Source of the DNA: Nitrospirota bacterium
GTDB lineage: Bacteria > Nitrospirota > Thermodesulfovibrionia > Thermodesulfovibrionales > UBA6898
Assembly: GCA_004321925.1 (NCBI GenBank)
Contig: SCQH01000093.1
Span: 1-62,550 of the forward strand
Reading direction: 5' to 3'
Length of the DNA: 62,550 nucleotides
Numbering within the stretch: position 1 is the stretch's first letter; every line of letters starts with the position of its first letter. The notes under the pieces were generated by a model. The model saw only the letters and a list, made by a program, of their open reading frames with translations, searched no databases and was not told the DNA's origin. The translations under genes were made by a program, and so were the position numbers. Below, piece after piece: positions 23,909-33,513 of the stretch.

Positions 23909-24460
23909 TTAATTAAAACGGTTCATGGCCTTGTCAGGGCCTTCCTTGATGATGGCCTCAACAGCATCGGCCGCAGTGACAACGGCCTCTTTGATCTCCG
24001 GCAGTTCGGCCTTTCTGAAGCGTGAGAGCACATAGTCTTCGGTCGGAATGAAGGGGTCCCTTCCGATGCCTATCTTTATCCTGACAAAGACATTGGTCCC
24101 GAGATGCTGGATGATCGATTCGATCCCCTTATGCCCCCCCGATGACCCCTTTTTTCTGATCTTTATCCTGCCGGGGTCGAGGTCAAGATCATCATGTATT
24201 ACTATAAGGTTCTCTGATAACAAATTGTTTTTACTGAATATATTCTTAACTGCGCTTCCGCTTCTGTTCATAAACGTCAACGGCTCCATAAAGATGGTCT
24301 TTTCACCATTTATGGAGCCGTTACAGTGCAGATAGTCAGTCTTTTCTTTAAATGTCAGGCCAAGCCGCCTGGTGAGTTCGTCGACCACCAGGAACCCGAT
24401 ATTATGCCTGGTCATGGCATAGCGGGTACCCGGATTACCAAGTCCGACAACGAGCCACAA
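23909..24460 (-). CDS. pth: Peptidyl-tRNA hydrolase
   Basis: 183 residues; releases tRNA from peptidyl-tRNA dropped by ribosomes. Start is TTG at 24460 behind GGAG, giving the canonical opening MWLVVGLGNPGTRYAMTRHNIG with the catalytic His in RHNIGF. HDDLDLDPGRIKIRKKGSSGGHKGI is the conserved active-site/tRNA-binding segment, in full length for the family. It follows rplY with 3 bases between stop and start; the pair rplY-pth is a common bacterial arrangement. Confidence 0.97.
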   Translation of the reverse strand: MWLVVGLGNPGTRYAMTRHNIGFLVVDELTRRLGLTFKEKTDYLHCNGSINGEKTIFMEPLTFMNRSGSAVKNIFSKNNLLSENLIVIHDDLDLDPGRIKIRKKGSSGGHKGIESIIQHLGTNVFVRIKIGIGRDPFIPTEDYVLSRFRKAELPEIKEAVVTAADAVEAIIKEGPDKAMNRFN

Positions 24461-24463
24461 AAA

Positions 24464-25123
24464 CTATTTCTCCTTCTTCTCTTCTTCCTTCTTGCCCTTC
24501 TTCGCCACCTCAGGCTCAGCTGCCGCTGCCACTTCAGTGGTGGCCTCAGGTGTCACTGCCGCCTCGGTGACCGGGGCAATGACCGTCACAATGACATCAC
24601 CGGGGTCGGTAAGGACCTTGATCCCTTCACCGACCTTGAGGTCACGGACATGGATCGCCTGCCCGAGTTCAAGCTTGGCGATCTCGACCTCTATTTTGCC
24701 CGGGATCTTGTCGGGCAGACACTCTATCTCGATCTCACGGAGCGTATGCTGAAGGATGCCGGCATCCCTCTTGACGCCGATCGGTTCTCCTACCGTGGCA
24801 ACGTGAACAGTGATACGCACCTTTTCGGTCAGGGAGACCTCGAAGAAATCGGTATGCAGAAGCTCTTTCCTGATCGGATCTACCTGGTAGTCTTTCAGCA
24901 GGGCAAGCTTCTTGTCGCCGTCCGTAAAGTTCAGGTCCACCATGACCTGCTCGCCGGCAACACTGTTGATAAGTTTTGCCAGGTCCTTCTTGTTCACCTT
25001 GATCGACTGCGACTTTCCCGCTCTATAAAGGATAGCAGGGACCATGCCTGCCCTTCTGAGGGAACGTGCAACGCCCTTGCCGTGTTCCTGTCTCTTTTCT
25101 ACTGTCAATGTAACTCTTTCCAT
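24464..25123 (-). CDS. rplY: 50S ribosomal protein L25 (Ctc/TL5 form)
   Basis: 219 residues, a long L25 with the 5S rRNA-binding N-terminal domain (about 1-95, EKRQEHGKGVARSLRRAGMVPAI split at 8-30) and the extra C-terminal beta domain of Ctc/TL5 proteins (about 96-190). The tail is Ala/Glu/Lys low complexity. GAGGAGG precedes the ATG. Downstream of prs and upstream of pth, the conserved order. Confidence 0.95.
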   Translation of the reverse strand: MERVTLTVEKRQEHGKGVARSLRRAGMVPAILYRAGKSQSIKVNKKDLAKLINSVAGEQVMVDLNFTDGDKKLALLKDYQVDPIRKELLHTDFFEVSLTEKVRITVHVATVGEPIGVKRDAGILQHTLREIEIECLPDKIPGKIEVEIAKLELGQAIHVRDLKVGEGIKVLTDPGDVIVTVIAPVTEAAVTPEATTEVAAAAEPEVAKKGKKEEEKKEK

Positions 25124-25188
25124 AGTGCCTCCTCTTTATTCGCTGCGCCCTTGCCGGACCCAGCCATTTCCTTCTATCGTATTTTTCG

Positions 25189-26136
25189 CTAAATGAACAA
25201 AGAACTGATCGACGATTCCTGGTTGATCATCTTTATCGCCTCTCCCAGCAGATTACCGATGCTCAGCACCGTAAGCTTCGGGCAGTCTTCCTTCTTGTGA
25301 TCAAGGGGGATCGTGTTGGTGACGATCATCTCTTCGATGACCGATTTATTGATCCTGTCCACTGCAGCCCCGGAAAGGACCGCGTGGGTGCAGGCTGCCG
25401 AAACCCTTTTTGCCCCCATCGTTTTCAGCGCAGCAGCTGCCTGGACCATGGTCCCGGCCGTATCGACCATATCGTCAAGCAGCAGGGTCTCTTTCCCCTT
25501 CACCTCTCCGATAACATTCATGATCTCGCACTCGTTCGCCTTTTCCCGCCTTTTGTCGATGATCGCGATCGAACAGCTCAACCTCTTGGCAAAGGCACGG
25601 GCACGCTCAACCCCTCCGGCATCGGGAGAAACAATAACGAGGTTGCCCAGGTCATACTTGCTCCTGATATGTTCAAGGAGTACCGGGGCCGCATACAGGT
25701 TGTCAACCGGTATATTGAAAAATCCCTGGATCTGGCCTGCATGCAGGTCCACGGTCATCACCCGGTTGGTCCCGACCGCGGTTATGAGGTCCGCCACCAT
25801 CTTGGCCGATATGGGGACCCTCGGCTGGACCTTCCTGTCCTGCCTCGAATACCCGTAATACGGGATCACCGCCGTTATTCTTCCCGCTGAGGCCCGCTTC
25901 AGGGCATCGATGATCAGCAGGAGCTCCATGATGTTGTCATTGACCGGCATGGAGGTCGGCTGGATGACAAACGCATCCGAGCCCCTGACATTATCGTTCA
26001 GCCGGACCGTTATCTCTCCGTCACTGAAACGGGAGACCGTAGCATCCCCCAGGTCAATAGCAAGATGCGCAGCAACCTCCAGCGCAAGCTGCCTGTGTGC
26101 TGTCCCTGTAAAAAGTCTCATTCCCTGCGGCATCAT
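25189..26136 (-). CDS. prs: Ribose-phosphate pyrophosphokinase
   Basis: 315 residues; makes PRPP from ribose 5-phosphate and ATP. Recognisable: [19 protein letters not shown], the flexible-loop region [14 protein letters not shown], the PRPP synthase signature [11 protein letters not shown], and the phosphoribosyl-binding [18 protein letters not shown] precedes the first ATG; an internal ATG five codons later also has GCAGGGA upstream, so the exact start is open. The tRNA-Gln gene lies just upstream. Confidence 0.97.
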   Translation of the reverse strand: MMPQGMRLFTGTAHRQLALEVAAHLAIDLGDATVSRFSDGEITVRLNDNVRGSDAFVIQPTSMPVNDNIMELLLIIDALKRASAGRITAVIPYYGYSRQDRKVQPRVPISAKMVADLITAVGTNRVMTVDLHAGQIQGFFNIPVDNLYAAPVLLEHIRSKYDLGNLVIVSPDAGGVERARAFAKRLSCSIAIIDKRREKANECEIMNVIGEVKGKETLLLDDMVDTAGTMVQAAAALKTMGAKRVSAACTHAVLSGAAVDRINKSVIEEMIVTNTIPLDHKKEDCPKLTVLSIGNLLGEAIKMINQESSISSLFI

Positions 26137-26178
26137 ATCTCCTGTCCGTTTCCGTTAAGATCATTACCTGTCAAACTA

Positions 26179-26253
26179 TGGCTGGGGCGGGAGGATTCGA
26201 ACCTCCAAATGGGAGCTCCAAAAACTCCTGACTTGCCGTTTGTCGACGCCCCA
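26179..26253 (-). tRNA. tRNA-Gln (anticodon TTG)
   Basis: Minus-strand cloverleaf: acceptor TGGGGCG (26253-26247) pairs with CGCCCCA, discriminator G and encoded CCA (26181-26179). The anticodon stem GGAGT/GCTCC encloses loop TTTTGGA with anticodon TTG. The T-arm is GGAGG-TTCGAAT-CCTCC. It lies 6 bases after ispE and about 42 bases before prs, probably cotranscribed. Confidence 0.95.
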
Positions 26254-26259
26254 AGAAAA

Positions 26260-27099
26260 TTACCCCGTTTCATCAACAAGGGTATTGACGACCCTGCACC
26301 AATGGTCCCCCATGGCCGCGGCAGCCCTGGAGGCCATCTCTTGTGAGCTGAAAACTCCAAAGACCGTTGACCCGCTTCCGCTCATCAGGGCAAATTCTGA
26401 TCCCTGTTCCCGGAGCCTGTCTTTTATCACGGCTATGACCCGGTGCTCTTTCATGACCGCGTCCTCAAGGTCATTGCAGGCCATTTGGCGCAACTGAGCA
26501 AAATCCTTCCGGTCAAGAGTTTGACAGAATAGTTTAATATCGACCGTTTTTTTTGTCAACTTTTCATACTGGTCATAGGCCCAGCCGGTCGAGACCGACA
26601 GGCCGGGTTTCACCAGCAGGAGCACGCAGGAGCTCATGATCGGGAGCGGGGTGAGCCTCTCGCCCCTTCCCTCTGCCAGAGAACTCCGGCCGCCGAGAAA
26701 GAACGGCACATCAGATCCCAGCCGGGCCCCGAGCTTCATCAGGGTGTCGTCATCCAGCCCCAATGCCCAGAGCCGGTTGAGCCCGGCCAGTGTGGCTGCG
26801 GCATCACTGCTCCCGCCGCCCAGACCGGCCCCGGAAGGGATCTCTTTCCTGAGGTCGATCATTACCCCTCCGGTGTATCCTGAATGCTCCCGCAGAAGGT
26901 TTGCGGCCCTGACAACAAGATTATCTTCGGCAGGCAGGTCAAGATCTGACGTCAGGACGATATCATCGGCAGGGGTAAGGGTCAGGGTGTCATACAGGCT
27001 GACCTTCTGCATCAGGGAAACGATATCGTGGTATCCGTCAACCCGCTTATCCCTTACCAGCAGAAACCAGTTGACCTTTGCAGGGGCCTTCAGGATCAT
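26260..27099 (-). CDS. ispE: 4-diphosphocytidyl-2-C-methyl-D-erythritol kinase
   Basis: 279 residues; fourth step of the MEP isoprenoid pathway. GHMP-kinase pattern: N-terminal APAKVNWFLLV and RVDGYHDIVSLMQ, ATP-binding GAGLGGGSSDAAATL, and C-terminal MSGSGSTVFGVF. Start ATG overlaps the stop of the TPR gene (TGATG), so translation is coupled. Position next to tRNA-Gln and prs is a conserved bacterial arrangement. Confidence 0.96.
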   Translation of the reverse strand: MILKAPAKVNWFLLVRDKRVDGYHDIVSLMQKVSLYDTLTLTPADDIVLTSDLDLPAEDNLVVRAANLLREHSGYTGGVMIDLRKEIPSGAGLGGGSSDAAATLAGLNRLWALGLDDDTLMKLGARLGSDVPFFLGGRSSLAEGRGERLTPLPIMSSCVLLLVKPGLSVSTGWAYDQYEKLTKKTVDIKLFCQTLDRKDFAQLRQMACNDLEDAVMKEHRVIAVIKDRLREQGSEFALMSGSGSTVFGVFSSQEMASRAAAAMGDHWCRVVNTLVDETG

Positions 27100-28796
27100 C
27101 AGGGTATTTTTTTGATATCCCCTATCTTCTTCTGCACGCGTTCCCTGAGACCCTCCTCTTTTTCATGGTACTGCAGGGACTTCTCCCAGAATTGAAGGGC
27201 CCTCTCTTTTTGTCCGAGGCTGTTACAGACATCCCCCAGGTGCTCGAACAGGACCGGGTCCGTGGCGGTAAAGCCGACCGCTTTCTCAAGCAGTTCCAGG
27301 GCCTTAGCATTCCTGCCCAGTTTGTGCATGACCCACCCCAGGCTGTCAAGGAAGTAGCCGCTCTCCGGCCTCTGCTCAAGGGCACGCTCAATGAGCGACT
27401 GGGCCTCCGCAAGGTTCATGCCCTTCTCCGCAAAATAGTATCCAAGGTAATTCAGCGCCTCCGCATTCTTCGGATTGAGCGCGATCGCGGTCCTCAGGGC
27501 TCTGACCATATCATCGAACCTGCCGGCCTTGTCATAGACCATGGCAAGATTAAACTGGAGCTCGTCATTCTCTTTGAACTTCGAGGTCGCCTCAATCAGG
27601 ACCTCTTCGGCCTTCCTGAGCTCATTGATGCGGGTATAGGCCAGGGAAAGATAGAGGAAGACCTCCGGCTTTTCCTTGTCAAACTCAAGGATCTCCCTGA
27701 ACATCTTTATGGACTCGGCTTCTTTTTTCTGCCTGGAGTAAATAATAGCAAGATGCAGAAAGGCATTTATATTCTTTGGTTCCTGCGAGATGATCTTTCG
27801 GAATTCCGCTTCAGCCTCTGCGAACTTCTCCGACTCTTCAAGGACAAGGGCCAGATAATAGCGGACGGTCGGGTTGCCGGGCTGGTCGCCCAGCGCAGAC
27901 CTGAACTCGGCGATCGACCTTTCGAAATCCTTCCCCTCGTAATAGAGCATACCGAGCCTGGTATGCATATCAGCATTGGCAGGCTGCTGCCTGCTGAGCA
28001 CCAGGAACTCCTCTATGGCCCTGTTCGTCAGCTTCTGCCTCACATACACCTGGGCGATCCGTTCCCTGGCCTGGTTGTTATGGGGGTTCAGCTTCAGGGC
28101 TGCTTCGTAATTTTCGACTGCCTCGGAATAACGTTCCTGCAGTTCATAGACGATACCGAGCTTGAAATGGACGCTGTCCAGGGGCTTAATCTCAAGGATC
28201 CTTTTCAGAAGCTCTTCGGCCTTCGCATACTCTTTTGCGTCAATATAGACCGAGCTGAGGAAATCAAGCGCAAAATAATCCTCAGGGTCCTTCAGGAGCA
28301 CCTTGTTGAATACCTCTATCGCCTCGGCAGCCATGTTATTTTGGTAATAGAGCCTGCCAAGAAGCATGGGGGCGTCCTCGTTGTCCGGGGCAAGGGCAAT
28401 CACCTTTTTCAGTGCTGCAACAGCGTCAGGGACCCGCTTTGAATCACTGTAGATCTCGCTGGCAAGCATGAGCGCTTTGACATAGTCAGGGTCATCCCGC
28501 AGGACCTCTTCGACAACGTTCAGGGCAGCAGCCAGGTCGCCCTTGCGAAAGAGCAGGTGCCCCACCTGGGTCCTCAGATACGGAGATTTAGGGTCATGCT
28601 CGAGGGCCTTGCGGTAGTAACCGAGGGTCTCATCCCATCTGCCCGATATAAAGGCCTCATACCCGAGCAGGTAATAATAATCGGCCTCAAAGCGGTGTGT
28701 CTGGTCGATTTCAGGCGGCCTGAGCTCTGTTTCAATGATTGAACATGACGCGAGCAAAACGGTTAAAAAAAGCATGGCCGGGATCCTGAATCTCAT
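27099..28796 (-). CDS. TPR-repeat lipoprotein
   Basis: 565 residues. A signal sequence with lipobox LLASC (Cys near residue 18) predicts a lipid-anchored periplasmic or outer-membrane protein. The rest is about 14 tandem tetratricopeptide repeats of 34 residues (for example YYLLGYEAFISGRWDETLGY, ALNYLGYYFAEKGMNLAEA). Repeat proteins of this form act as scaffolds in envelope assembly or export; no catalytic motif. Coupled to ispE by a TGATG overlap. Confidence 0.85.
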   Translation of the reverse strand: MRFRIPAMLFLTVLLASCSIIETELRPPEIDQTHRFEADYYYLLGYEAFISGRWDETLGYYRKALEHDPKSPYLRTQVGHLLFRKGDLAAALNVVEEVLRDDPDYVKALMLASEIYSDSKRVPDAVAALKKVIALAPDNEDAPMLLGRLYYQNNMAAEAIEVFNKVLLKDPEDYFALDFLSSVYIDAKEYAKAEELLKRILEIKPLDSVHFKLGIVYELQERYSEAVENYEAALKLNPHNNQARERIAQVYVRQKLTNRAIEEFLVLSRQQPANADMHTRLGMLYYEGKDFERSIAEFRSALGDQPGNPTVRYYLALVLEESEKFAEAEAEFRKIISQEPKNINAFLHLAIIYSRQKKEAESIKMFREILEFDKEKPEVFLYLSLAYTRINELRKAEEVLIEATSKFKENDELQFNLAMVYDKAGRFDDMVRALRTAIALNPKNAEALNYLGYYFAEKGMNLAEAQSLIERALEQRPESGYFLDSLGWVMHKLGRNAKALELLEKAVGFTATDPVLFEHLGDVCNSLGQKERALQFWEKSLQYHEKEEGLRERVQKKIGDIKKIP

Positions 28797-28903
28797 TTAT
28801 TATTATGACACAAAGGGCCGGTTTAGAGAAACAACACCCCCGGGAAAGCGGTATGCCCTGGCCTTGGGGGGGCATGGATCAATGAGGGAACGCGACTGCG
28901 GCG

Positions 28904-29557
28904 CTACAACCCCTGGTCGAAGATACTGATCCCTTTGGGCAGCTGCGGGTCGAAGAGCTCGTCCTTAAGGCCTGTATTGAGCATAATGTTCTTTAATTCA
29001 ATCTCGATAACGTTAGCATGCGTATCCGTGATGACAAATGAGCGTATCGGGAAACCCTCCCCGGCAACCGCAATGCTGATCGAAGCCACTGTGCCGAAGG
29101 GCTTTTTCGGTTTGAGGATGAGGACCGCATCCCCTTTTGCGGCCGTCGTGAACTCGTCACGGATATTGCCGAATCCACCCAAAAGGGCAACCGGGGTCTG
29201 GCCATATGTGGTCTTGTCAAACCTGCCCTTATACGCCTGGTTCTCGGCCTTTTTTATGATCAGCACACTGCCGTTATTGATGATGAAATCCTGGGCAGAC
29301 CTCCCTTTATACGACCATTTCATCTTATGGGGCGGTTTAATACTGAAATCTCCCTTATAGGTCTCGGTCTTATTAAGGTCCCTGATAATACTTTTCTGTG
29401 AAAAGCTGCCCCTGATATCCCGAATGTCTTCATAGGCCTTCTGTATGCGGCTGATCATGGCATCCGCGTCAGCGGCGGCCGCATAGGCCGCAGGCATCAG
29501 GATAAAAACAGCACATACCAGAACCACCTGCAGTCTGCTCAGAAATGATCGTCTCAA
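28904..29557 (-). CDS. lolA: Outer-membrane lipoprotein carrier protein LolA
   Basis: 217 residues; periplasmic chaperone that ferries lipoproteins from LolCDE to the outer membrane. TTG start at 29557 behind GGAGG. A signal peptide ends near AYAAAADA. The LolA core follows (RGSFSQKSI, KPPHKMKWSYKG, NLP-like hydrophobic strands, final GISIFDQGL). The start codon overlaps the ftsK stop, so the two are coupled. Indicates a diderm envelope. Confidence 0.88.
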   Translation of the reverse strand: MRRSFLSRLQVVLVCAVFILMPAAYAAAADADAMISRIQKAYEDIRDIRGSFSQKSIIRDLNKTETYKGDFSIKPPHKMKWSYKGRSAQDFIINNGSVLIIKKAENQAYKGRFDKTTYGQTPVALLGGFGNIRDEFTTAAKGDAVLILKPKKPFGTVASISIAVAGEGFPIRSFVITDTHANVIEIELKNIMLNTGLKDELFDPQLPKGISIFDQGL

Positions 29558-31653
29558 TTATGCCTCCCGATAAAATCCCTCGGCTTGCCGGCGCCCTTGG
29601 GAGGGCCGACCAGGCCGTCATCTTCCATCATCTCCATGATCCGTGCCGACCGGTTATACCCTATCTTGAACCGCCTCTGGAGGGACGAGATAGAGACCTC
29701 GCCTGCCGACTCGGCCCACTCAAGAGCCTTGTAGTACATCTCATCCCGTTCTTCGGCCTCTTCCTCTGACTTAGGGGCCTCCACAGGGATCTCTTCAAAG
29801 ATGGTATAATCAGGCCGTGCCTGCGCCCTGATAAAATCGGTCACCTGCTTGATCTCGGTCTCCGTGACTAGCGCGCCATGGACACGCATCAGCTTATCAC
29901 CGGGCTGCAGCAGCAGCATATCTCCCTTGCCCAGAAGCTGTTCAGCGCCCTGTGAATCGAGTATCGTCCGTGAATCGATCTTCGAAAAGACCTGAAAGGA
30001 GATCCGGGCAGGGAAGTTGGCCTTGATAAGCCCGGTGATGACATCGACCGACGGTCTCTGGGTTGCGATGATGAGGTGAATGCCGGCCGCCCTCGCCATC
30101 TGGGCAAGCCGTGTAATGGAATCCTCCACCTCTCTGGAGGACGCGAACATAAGGTCCGCGAGTTCGTCTATGAAGACGATGATATACGGGAGCTGTTCGT
30201 CAGGTCCTGCCTGAGCGTTAAAACTGTCAATGTTCCTGGAGCCCTTTTCCGCAAGCAGGCGGTAGCGGCGCTCCATCTCGAAGACCATCTTCCTGAGCGC
30301 CTCGGCAGCGGCCTTCGGGCTGGTGATGATCGGGGATATAAGATGAGGAATGTCCTCATACATCGAAAGCTCCAGGAGCTTCGGGTCGATCATCAGCATT
30401 TTAACTTCCCGGGGCGTCGCCTTATACAGGATGCTCATCACCATGGAGTTTATGGAGACGCTCTTCCCGGCCCCGGTCGCACCGGCAACAAGGAGGTGCG
30501 GCATCTTGGCCAGGTCGGCGACAATGGAGCCGCCGGCAATGTTCTTTCCGAGCGCCAGAGTAAGCCGGGACTGCTTCTTCGTGAATTCCGGGGACGACAG
30601 TATTTCCCGGAGGGAGACGATCGCCCGCTTCCTGTTGGGAACCTCTATGCCGATCGCGGCCTTTCCGGGGATGGGGGAGACCCTGATGCTCTGCGCCTTC
30701 AGCGCAAGGGCAAGATCATCGGCAAGGTTAACGACGCGCGTTATCTTGACGCCCGGGGCAGGCTCAAATTCATACAGCGTGATGACCGGCCCCTGCTCGA
30801 TGCGGGTTATGCTGCCGTTGACATCAAAGTCGGCAAGTTTCGTCTTGAGCTGGGCAGAATGTGCCCGCTTGTCATCATCGGTGTCCATGGCAGCAGACGT
30901 GTCATACTGCGTCAGGAACTCTATGGACGGCAGGACATACCCGTGCCGGGTCTCGGGCTGCGGCGCGGGCCTGGGTCTGGCTGCCGGTGCAGGCCTTTCT
31001 TCAGGTCTTGTTATGACCGGGGGCTCCTCAACATGAAGTTTGATGTCCGGCTTCGCCTGCTCCGCCTCGGGCAGTTTTACGATAATATCGTCGACAAGAA
31101 TGCCCGCGGCCGGCCTCTCGTCAGCCTCCCGGATGCGGGGCCTGATCAGGGCACGCGCGGACATCGAAACGGGACTCAGAAGGATGACCGAGGAGAGGAA
31201 CCCGGAGATGGCAAACAGATAGGCACCCACCAGGGAGACGTATTTCTCCAGGAACCCCCCGACATAGAATCCGAGCAGCCCCCCTGGTTTTATGTCGGTA
31301 GTGATATTGAACGTCCAGGCCGACAGGGTAAGCAGCACTGACGAGGCGATGATGAACCCCGCTGTCCCGAGCATATGGATACGATGGTGCTCTTTAGCAA
31401 ACACCCGGCGTATGGCATAGATCAGCAGGAACACCGGTATTGCGTACGCGGAATAACCGATGGCCGTGATGATCAGGTCCGAGAGGTAGGCGCCGGCCAC
31501 GCCGCCGTAATTTCTGACCGGGGTCTTTGTAAAGGTGAAGAAGGAGGGGTCCCATTTATAGTAGGTGTAAATGCAGAGTCCGAGATAGATGCTCCCGAGC
31601 GCTGTCACGACCCCCAGTATCTCATCACCTGTCCGCTTCATCTTCTCAGCCAT
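29554..31653 (-). CDS. ftsK: DNA translocase FtsK/SpoIIIE
   Basis: 699 residues; pumps chromosome ends through the division septum. N-terminal domain with four membrane helices (about 10-165), a Pro/Arg-rich linker (about 165-240), then the RecA-like motor with Walker A GATGAGKSVSIN, IDPKLLELSMYEDIPHL, Walker B IIVFIDELADLM and the TQRPSVDVITGLIKANFPAR segment. The C-terminal gamma winged helix (about 640-699) ends LVGPPKGAGKPRD and reads KOPS-type sites. TATAAT stands 5 bases before the ATG and no ribosome site is visible. Confidence 0.96.
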   Translation of the reverse strand: MAEKMKRTGDEILGVVTALGSIYLGLCIYTYYKWDPSFFTFTKTPVRNYGGVAGAYLSDLIITAIGYSAYAIPVFLLIYAIRRVFAKEHHRIHMLGTAGFIIASSVLLTLSAWTFNITTDIKPGGLLGFYVGGFLEKYVSLVGAYLFAISGFLSSVILLSPVSMSARALIRPRIREADERPAAGILVDDIIVKLPEAEQAKPDIKLHVEEPPVITRPEERPAPAARPRPAPQPETRHGYVLPSIEFLTQYDTSAAMDTDDDKRAHSAQLKTKLADFDVNGSITRIEQGPVITLYEFEPAPGVKITRVVNLADDLALALKAQSIRVSPIPGKAAIGIEVPNRKRAIVSLREILSSPEFTKKQSRLTLALGKNIAGGSIVADLAKMPHLLVAGATGAGKSVSINSMVMSILYKATPREVKMLMIDPKLLELSMYEDIPHLISPIITSPKAAAEALRKMVFEMERRYRLLAEKGSRNIDSFNAQAGPDEQLPYIIVFIDELADLMFASSREVEDSITRLAQMARAAGIHLIIATQRPSVDVITGLIKANFPARISFQVFSKIDSRTILDSQGAEQLLGKGDMLLLQPGDKLMRVHGALVTETEIKQVTDFIRAQARPDYTIFEEIPVEAPKSEEEAEERDEMYYKALEWAESAGEVSISSLQRRFKIGYNRSARIMEMMEDDGLVGPPKGAGKPRDFIGRHN

Positions 31654-31658
31654 CGTTC

Positions 31659-31687
31659 ATTATAACAGCAGCCGGCATAAATCTGAA
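31659..31687 (-). promoter_or_regulatory. Possible promoter giving a leaderless ftsK message
   Basis: On the minus strand TTCAGA, 17 bases, then a perfect TATAAT (31664-31659) ending 5 bases before the ATG. A start 6-7 bases after the -10 would fall on the initiation codon. Confidence 0.45.
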
Positions 31688-31727
31688 GTAATCAATACGT
31701 TCATGGGGGACCTCCGTAACAGCTAAT

Positions 31728-33437
31728 CTATTCCGAAGCGGATTCCGCAAGTTTCATGAGCCCTGCAGATGCCTTCATATTCTCCGGGGAGGTCTGCAGG
31801 GCCTTTTCAAACAGCCCCTTCGCCCGGGCCGGGAACCCCATGTTCAGGAAGACAAAACCGAGCTCTGCATTATAATCAGCGTTCAGCGGTTCGATCATGA
31901 GGGCCCTCTCGATCGCCCTGCCGGCCTGCTTGAACCTCTTCAGGCCTATAAGCGTCAGGCCGAAATAATAATGGTAATCGGCAATACTGGCGTCCAGATA
32001 TATTGCCTGTCCGAGGAGCTGTTCGGCATCCTGATAGTTCCTCCTGCTGAGGGCCGTTTTCCCCTCCCGGAACTTCTCAGCCGCCTGCTCCCCGGGTGTT
32101 CTGACCCTCGTTGCCCGGCGGTCCTTTGTTTCATCATATTCCCGTCTCTTGTCAGGATCTGAAAGGGTGGCGTACGCCTCATAGATATACGAAAAGATAT
32201 CGCTCAGCCTGCTCTTTACCGACTCGTCTGCAAGCGAAAAATGTATGTCCGGATGGAATTTCTTGGCTGCCCTGTAATAGGCGCTTTTTATCTCGCCCAA
32301 AGAGGCCGATACACTCACGCCAAGGACCCCATAATACCCGAGTGACGCAAACTTGCCATGCATCTCATTGATCAGGGCGAGGTCAGGCTGAACAGGGTCA
32401 TCGGCCGTCTCTTCGTCACCACCCTCCCCGGCCGCACGGTCAGGGGAGACCTTGTCCCCATCGCCGCTGATAAACGGCGGCAGCAGATCAATGATCCGCG
32501 CATTCAGGAGACCATACAGTGCCCTGAAGGCCACGGGCCTTTCGAGCAGGGAGGACCGGACAATATCGAGGATGCTCCTCCTGCCGTCGATCAGCGAGAC
32601 GACCGTTCTTCCGGAATCGTCCAGCAGCAGGTCCTGATGAAGTTCAGCCGGATCAGCAGTGAAGCAGGGCACAAAGTCCAGCCGGCCGAGCTCTTCGGTA
32701 TGGTCCGCCTCCATGCGTTTGATCCCGTAATAGATAAGGTGGGCAGGAGAAATCTTTAAGGTGATGACCTTGTCTGCAGGAAGCTCCTTTTCCTCAAACT
32801 CGAATCTGCCGTCCTTCAGGGTAAAGAGACTGAGGATGATCTCCTCAGACTGGTGCCGGAGCAGGCCGGAGAGGTCCTCCGCCTTTATATACCCGAGCCT
32901 TACCAGGACAACCTCCTGTTTCTGCCCGGTAAGTATCATCTCGTGGATGGTCTTTTCATACTGCTCACGGGAGAGCGTCCCCTCCTTCAGCATCAGTTCG
33001 CCAAGCCTGTCCTCATATTGGTTCGACGCGGAGAAGATCACCTCACCGCCACGGATATATACCTTTTTGACAATATCCCCGAAGAATATTTTCAGGACCC
33101 CGGTCTTCTTATTCCTCTGCAGGCCGATCAGGGTGTCAGAAAAACCGAAATCGTTCAGTAACCCACTCGGGGCACCTTTACTTCTGATCCCCATCCTGAG
33201 ACCGGCATCATCAATATATGACCAGATCACCTCACCACGGGACATGATGTCCGGGTCCTGTATCTTCAGGTCGAGCGTATCGCCCTTGCTGATAAAGCTC
33301 GCCCCTTCAACGAGCACTCCTACCCCGTCAAGAGAGTAATCGAGCATGGTCGCCTTGACGACCTTATTCTTGAAGGCAAGAGGAAATTCCTTCTTCTTTC
33401 GATAGCGCCTGTATTTTCTTTTGTTCTCCGACGTCAT
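31728..33437 (-). CDS. PilZ - DUF4388-like - J-domain - TPR multidomain protein
   Basis: 569 residues. About 1-90: PilZ-type domain (RKYRRYRKKKEFPL, LDYSLDGVGVLVEG, VIWS), the fold that binds cyclic di-GMP, though the RxxxR and (D/N)xSxxG elements should be checked. About 95-270: DUF4388-like (GVLKIFFGDIVKKVYIRGGEVIFASN-type pattern with GELMLKEGTLS and GRFEFEE). About 365-440: DnaJ J-domain with intact HPD (KFHPDIHFS). About 450-569: three TPR repeats. It could couple a second-messenger signal to Hsp70 recruitment. Cytosolic, no signal peptide. Confidence 0.8.
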   Translation of the reverse strand: MTSENKRKYRRYRKKKEFPLAFKNKVVKATMLDYSLDGVGVLVEGASFISKGDTLDLKIQDPDIMSRGEVIWSYIDDAGLRMGIRSKGAPSGLLNDFGFSDTLIGLQRNKKTGVLKIFFGDIVKKVYIRGGEVIFSASNQYEDRLGELMLKEGTLSREQYEKTIHEMILTGQKQEVVLVRLGYIKAEDLSGLLRHQSEEIILSLFTLKDGRFEFEEKELPADKVITLKISPAHLIYYGIKRMEADHTEELGRLDFVPCFTADPAELHQDLLLDDSGRTVVSLIDGRRSILDIVRSSLLERPVAFRALYGLLNARIIDLLPPFISGDGDKVSPDRAAGEGGDEETADDPVQPDLALINEMHGKFASLGYYGVLGVSVSASLGEIKSAYYRAAKKFHPDIHFSLADESVKSRLSDIFSYIYEAYATLSDPDKRREYDETKDRRATRVRTPGEQAAEKFREGKTALSRRNYQDAEQLLGQAIYLDASIADYHYYFGLTLIGLKRFKQAGRAIERALMIEPLNADYNAELGFVFLNMGFPARAKGLFEKALQTSPENMKASAGLMKLAESASE

Positions 33438-33513
33438 GGAGTACGGTTATCCCTCACTGCAGTCATGCCTGGCGGCAGCATATATTTCGAAACATATCGT
33501 TATCATAGCCTGC

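Noticed and set aside
27078-28442. Plus-strand 454-codon frame opposite the TPR gene
   Set aside because: Periodic antisense of the TPR repeats; no independent support.
30076-31341. Long plus-strand frames opposite ftsK (421 and 228 codons)
   Set aside because: They are antisense to a clear ftsK, rich in Arg/Gly/Pro, and have no ribosome site or family pattern.
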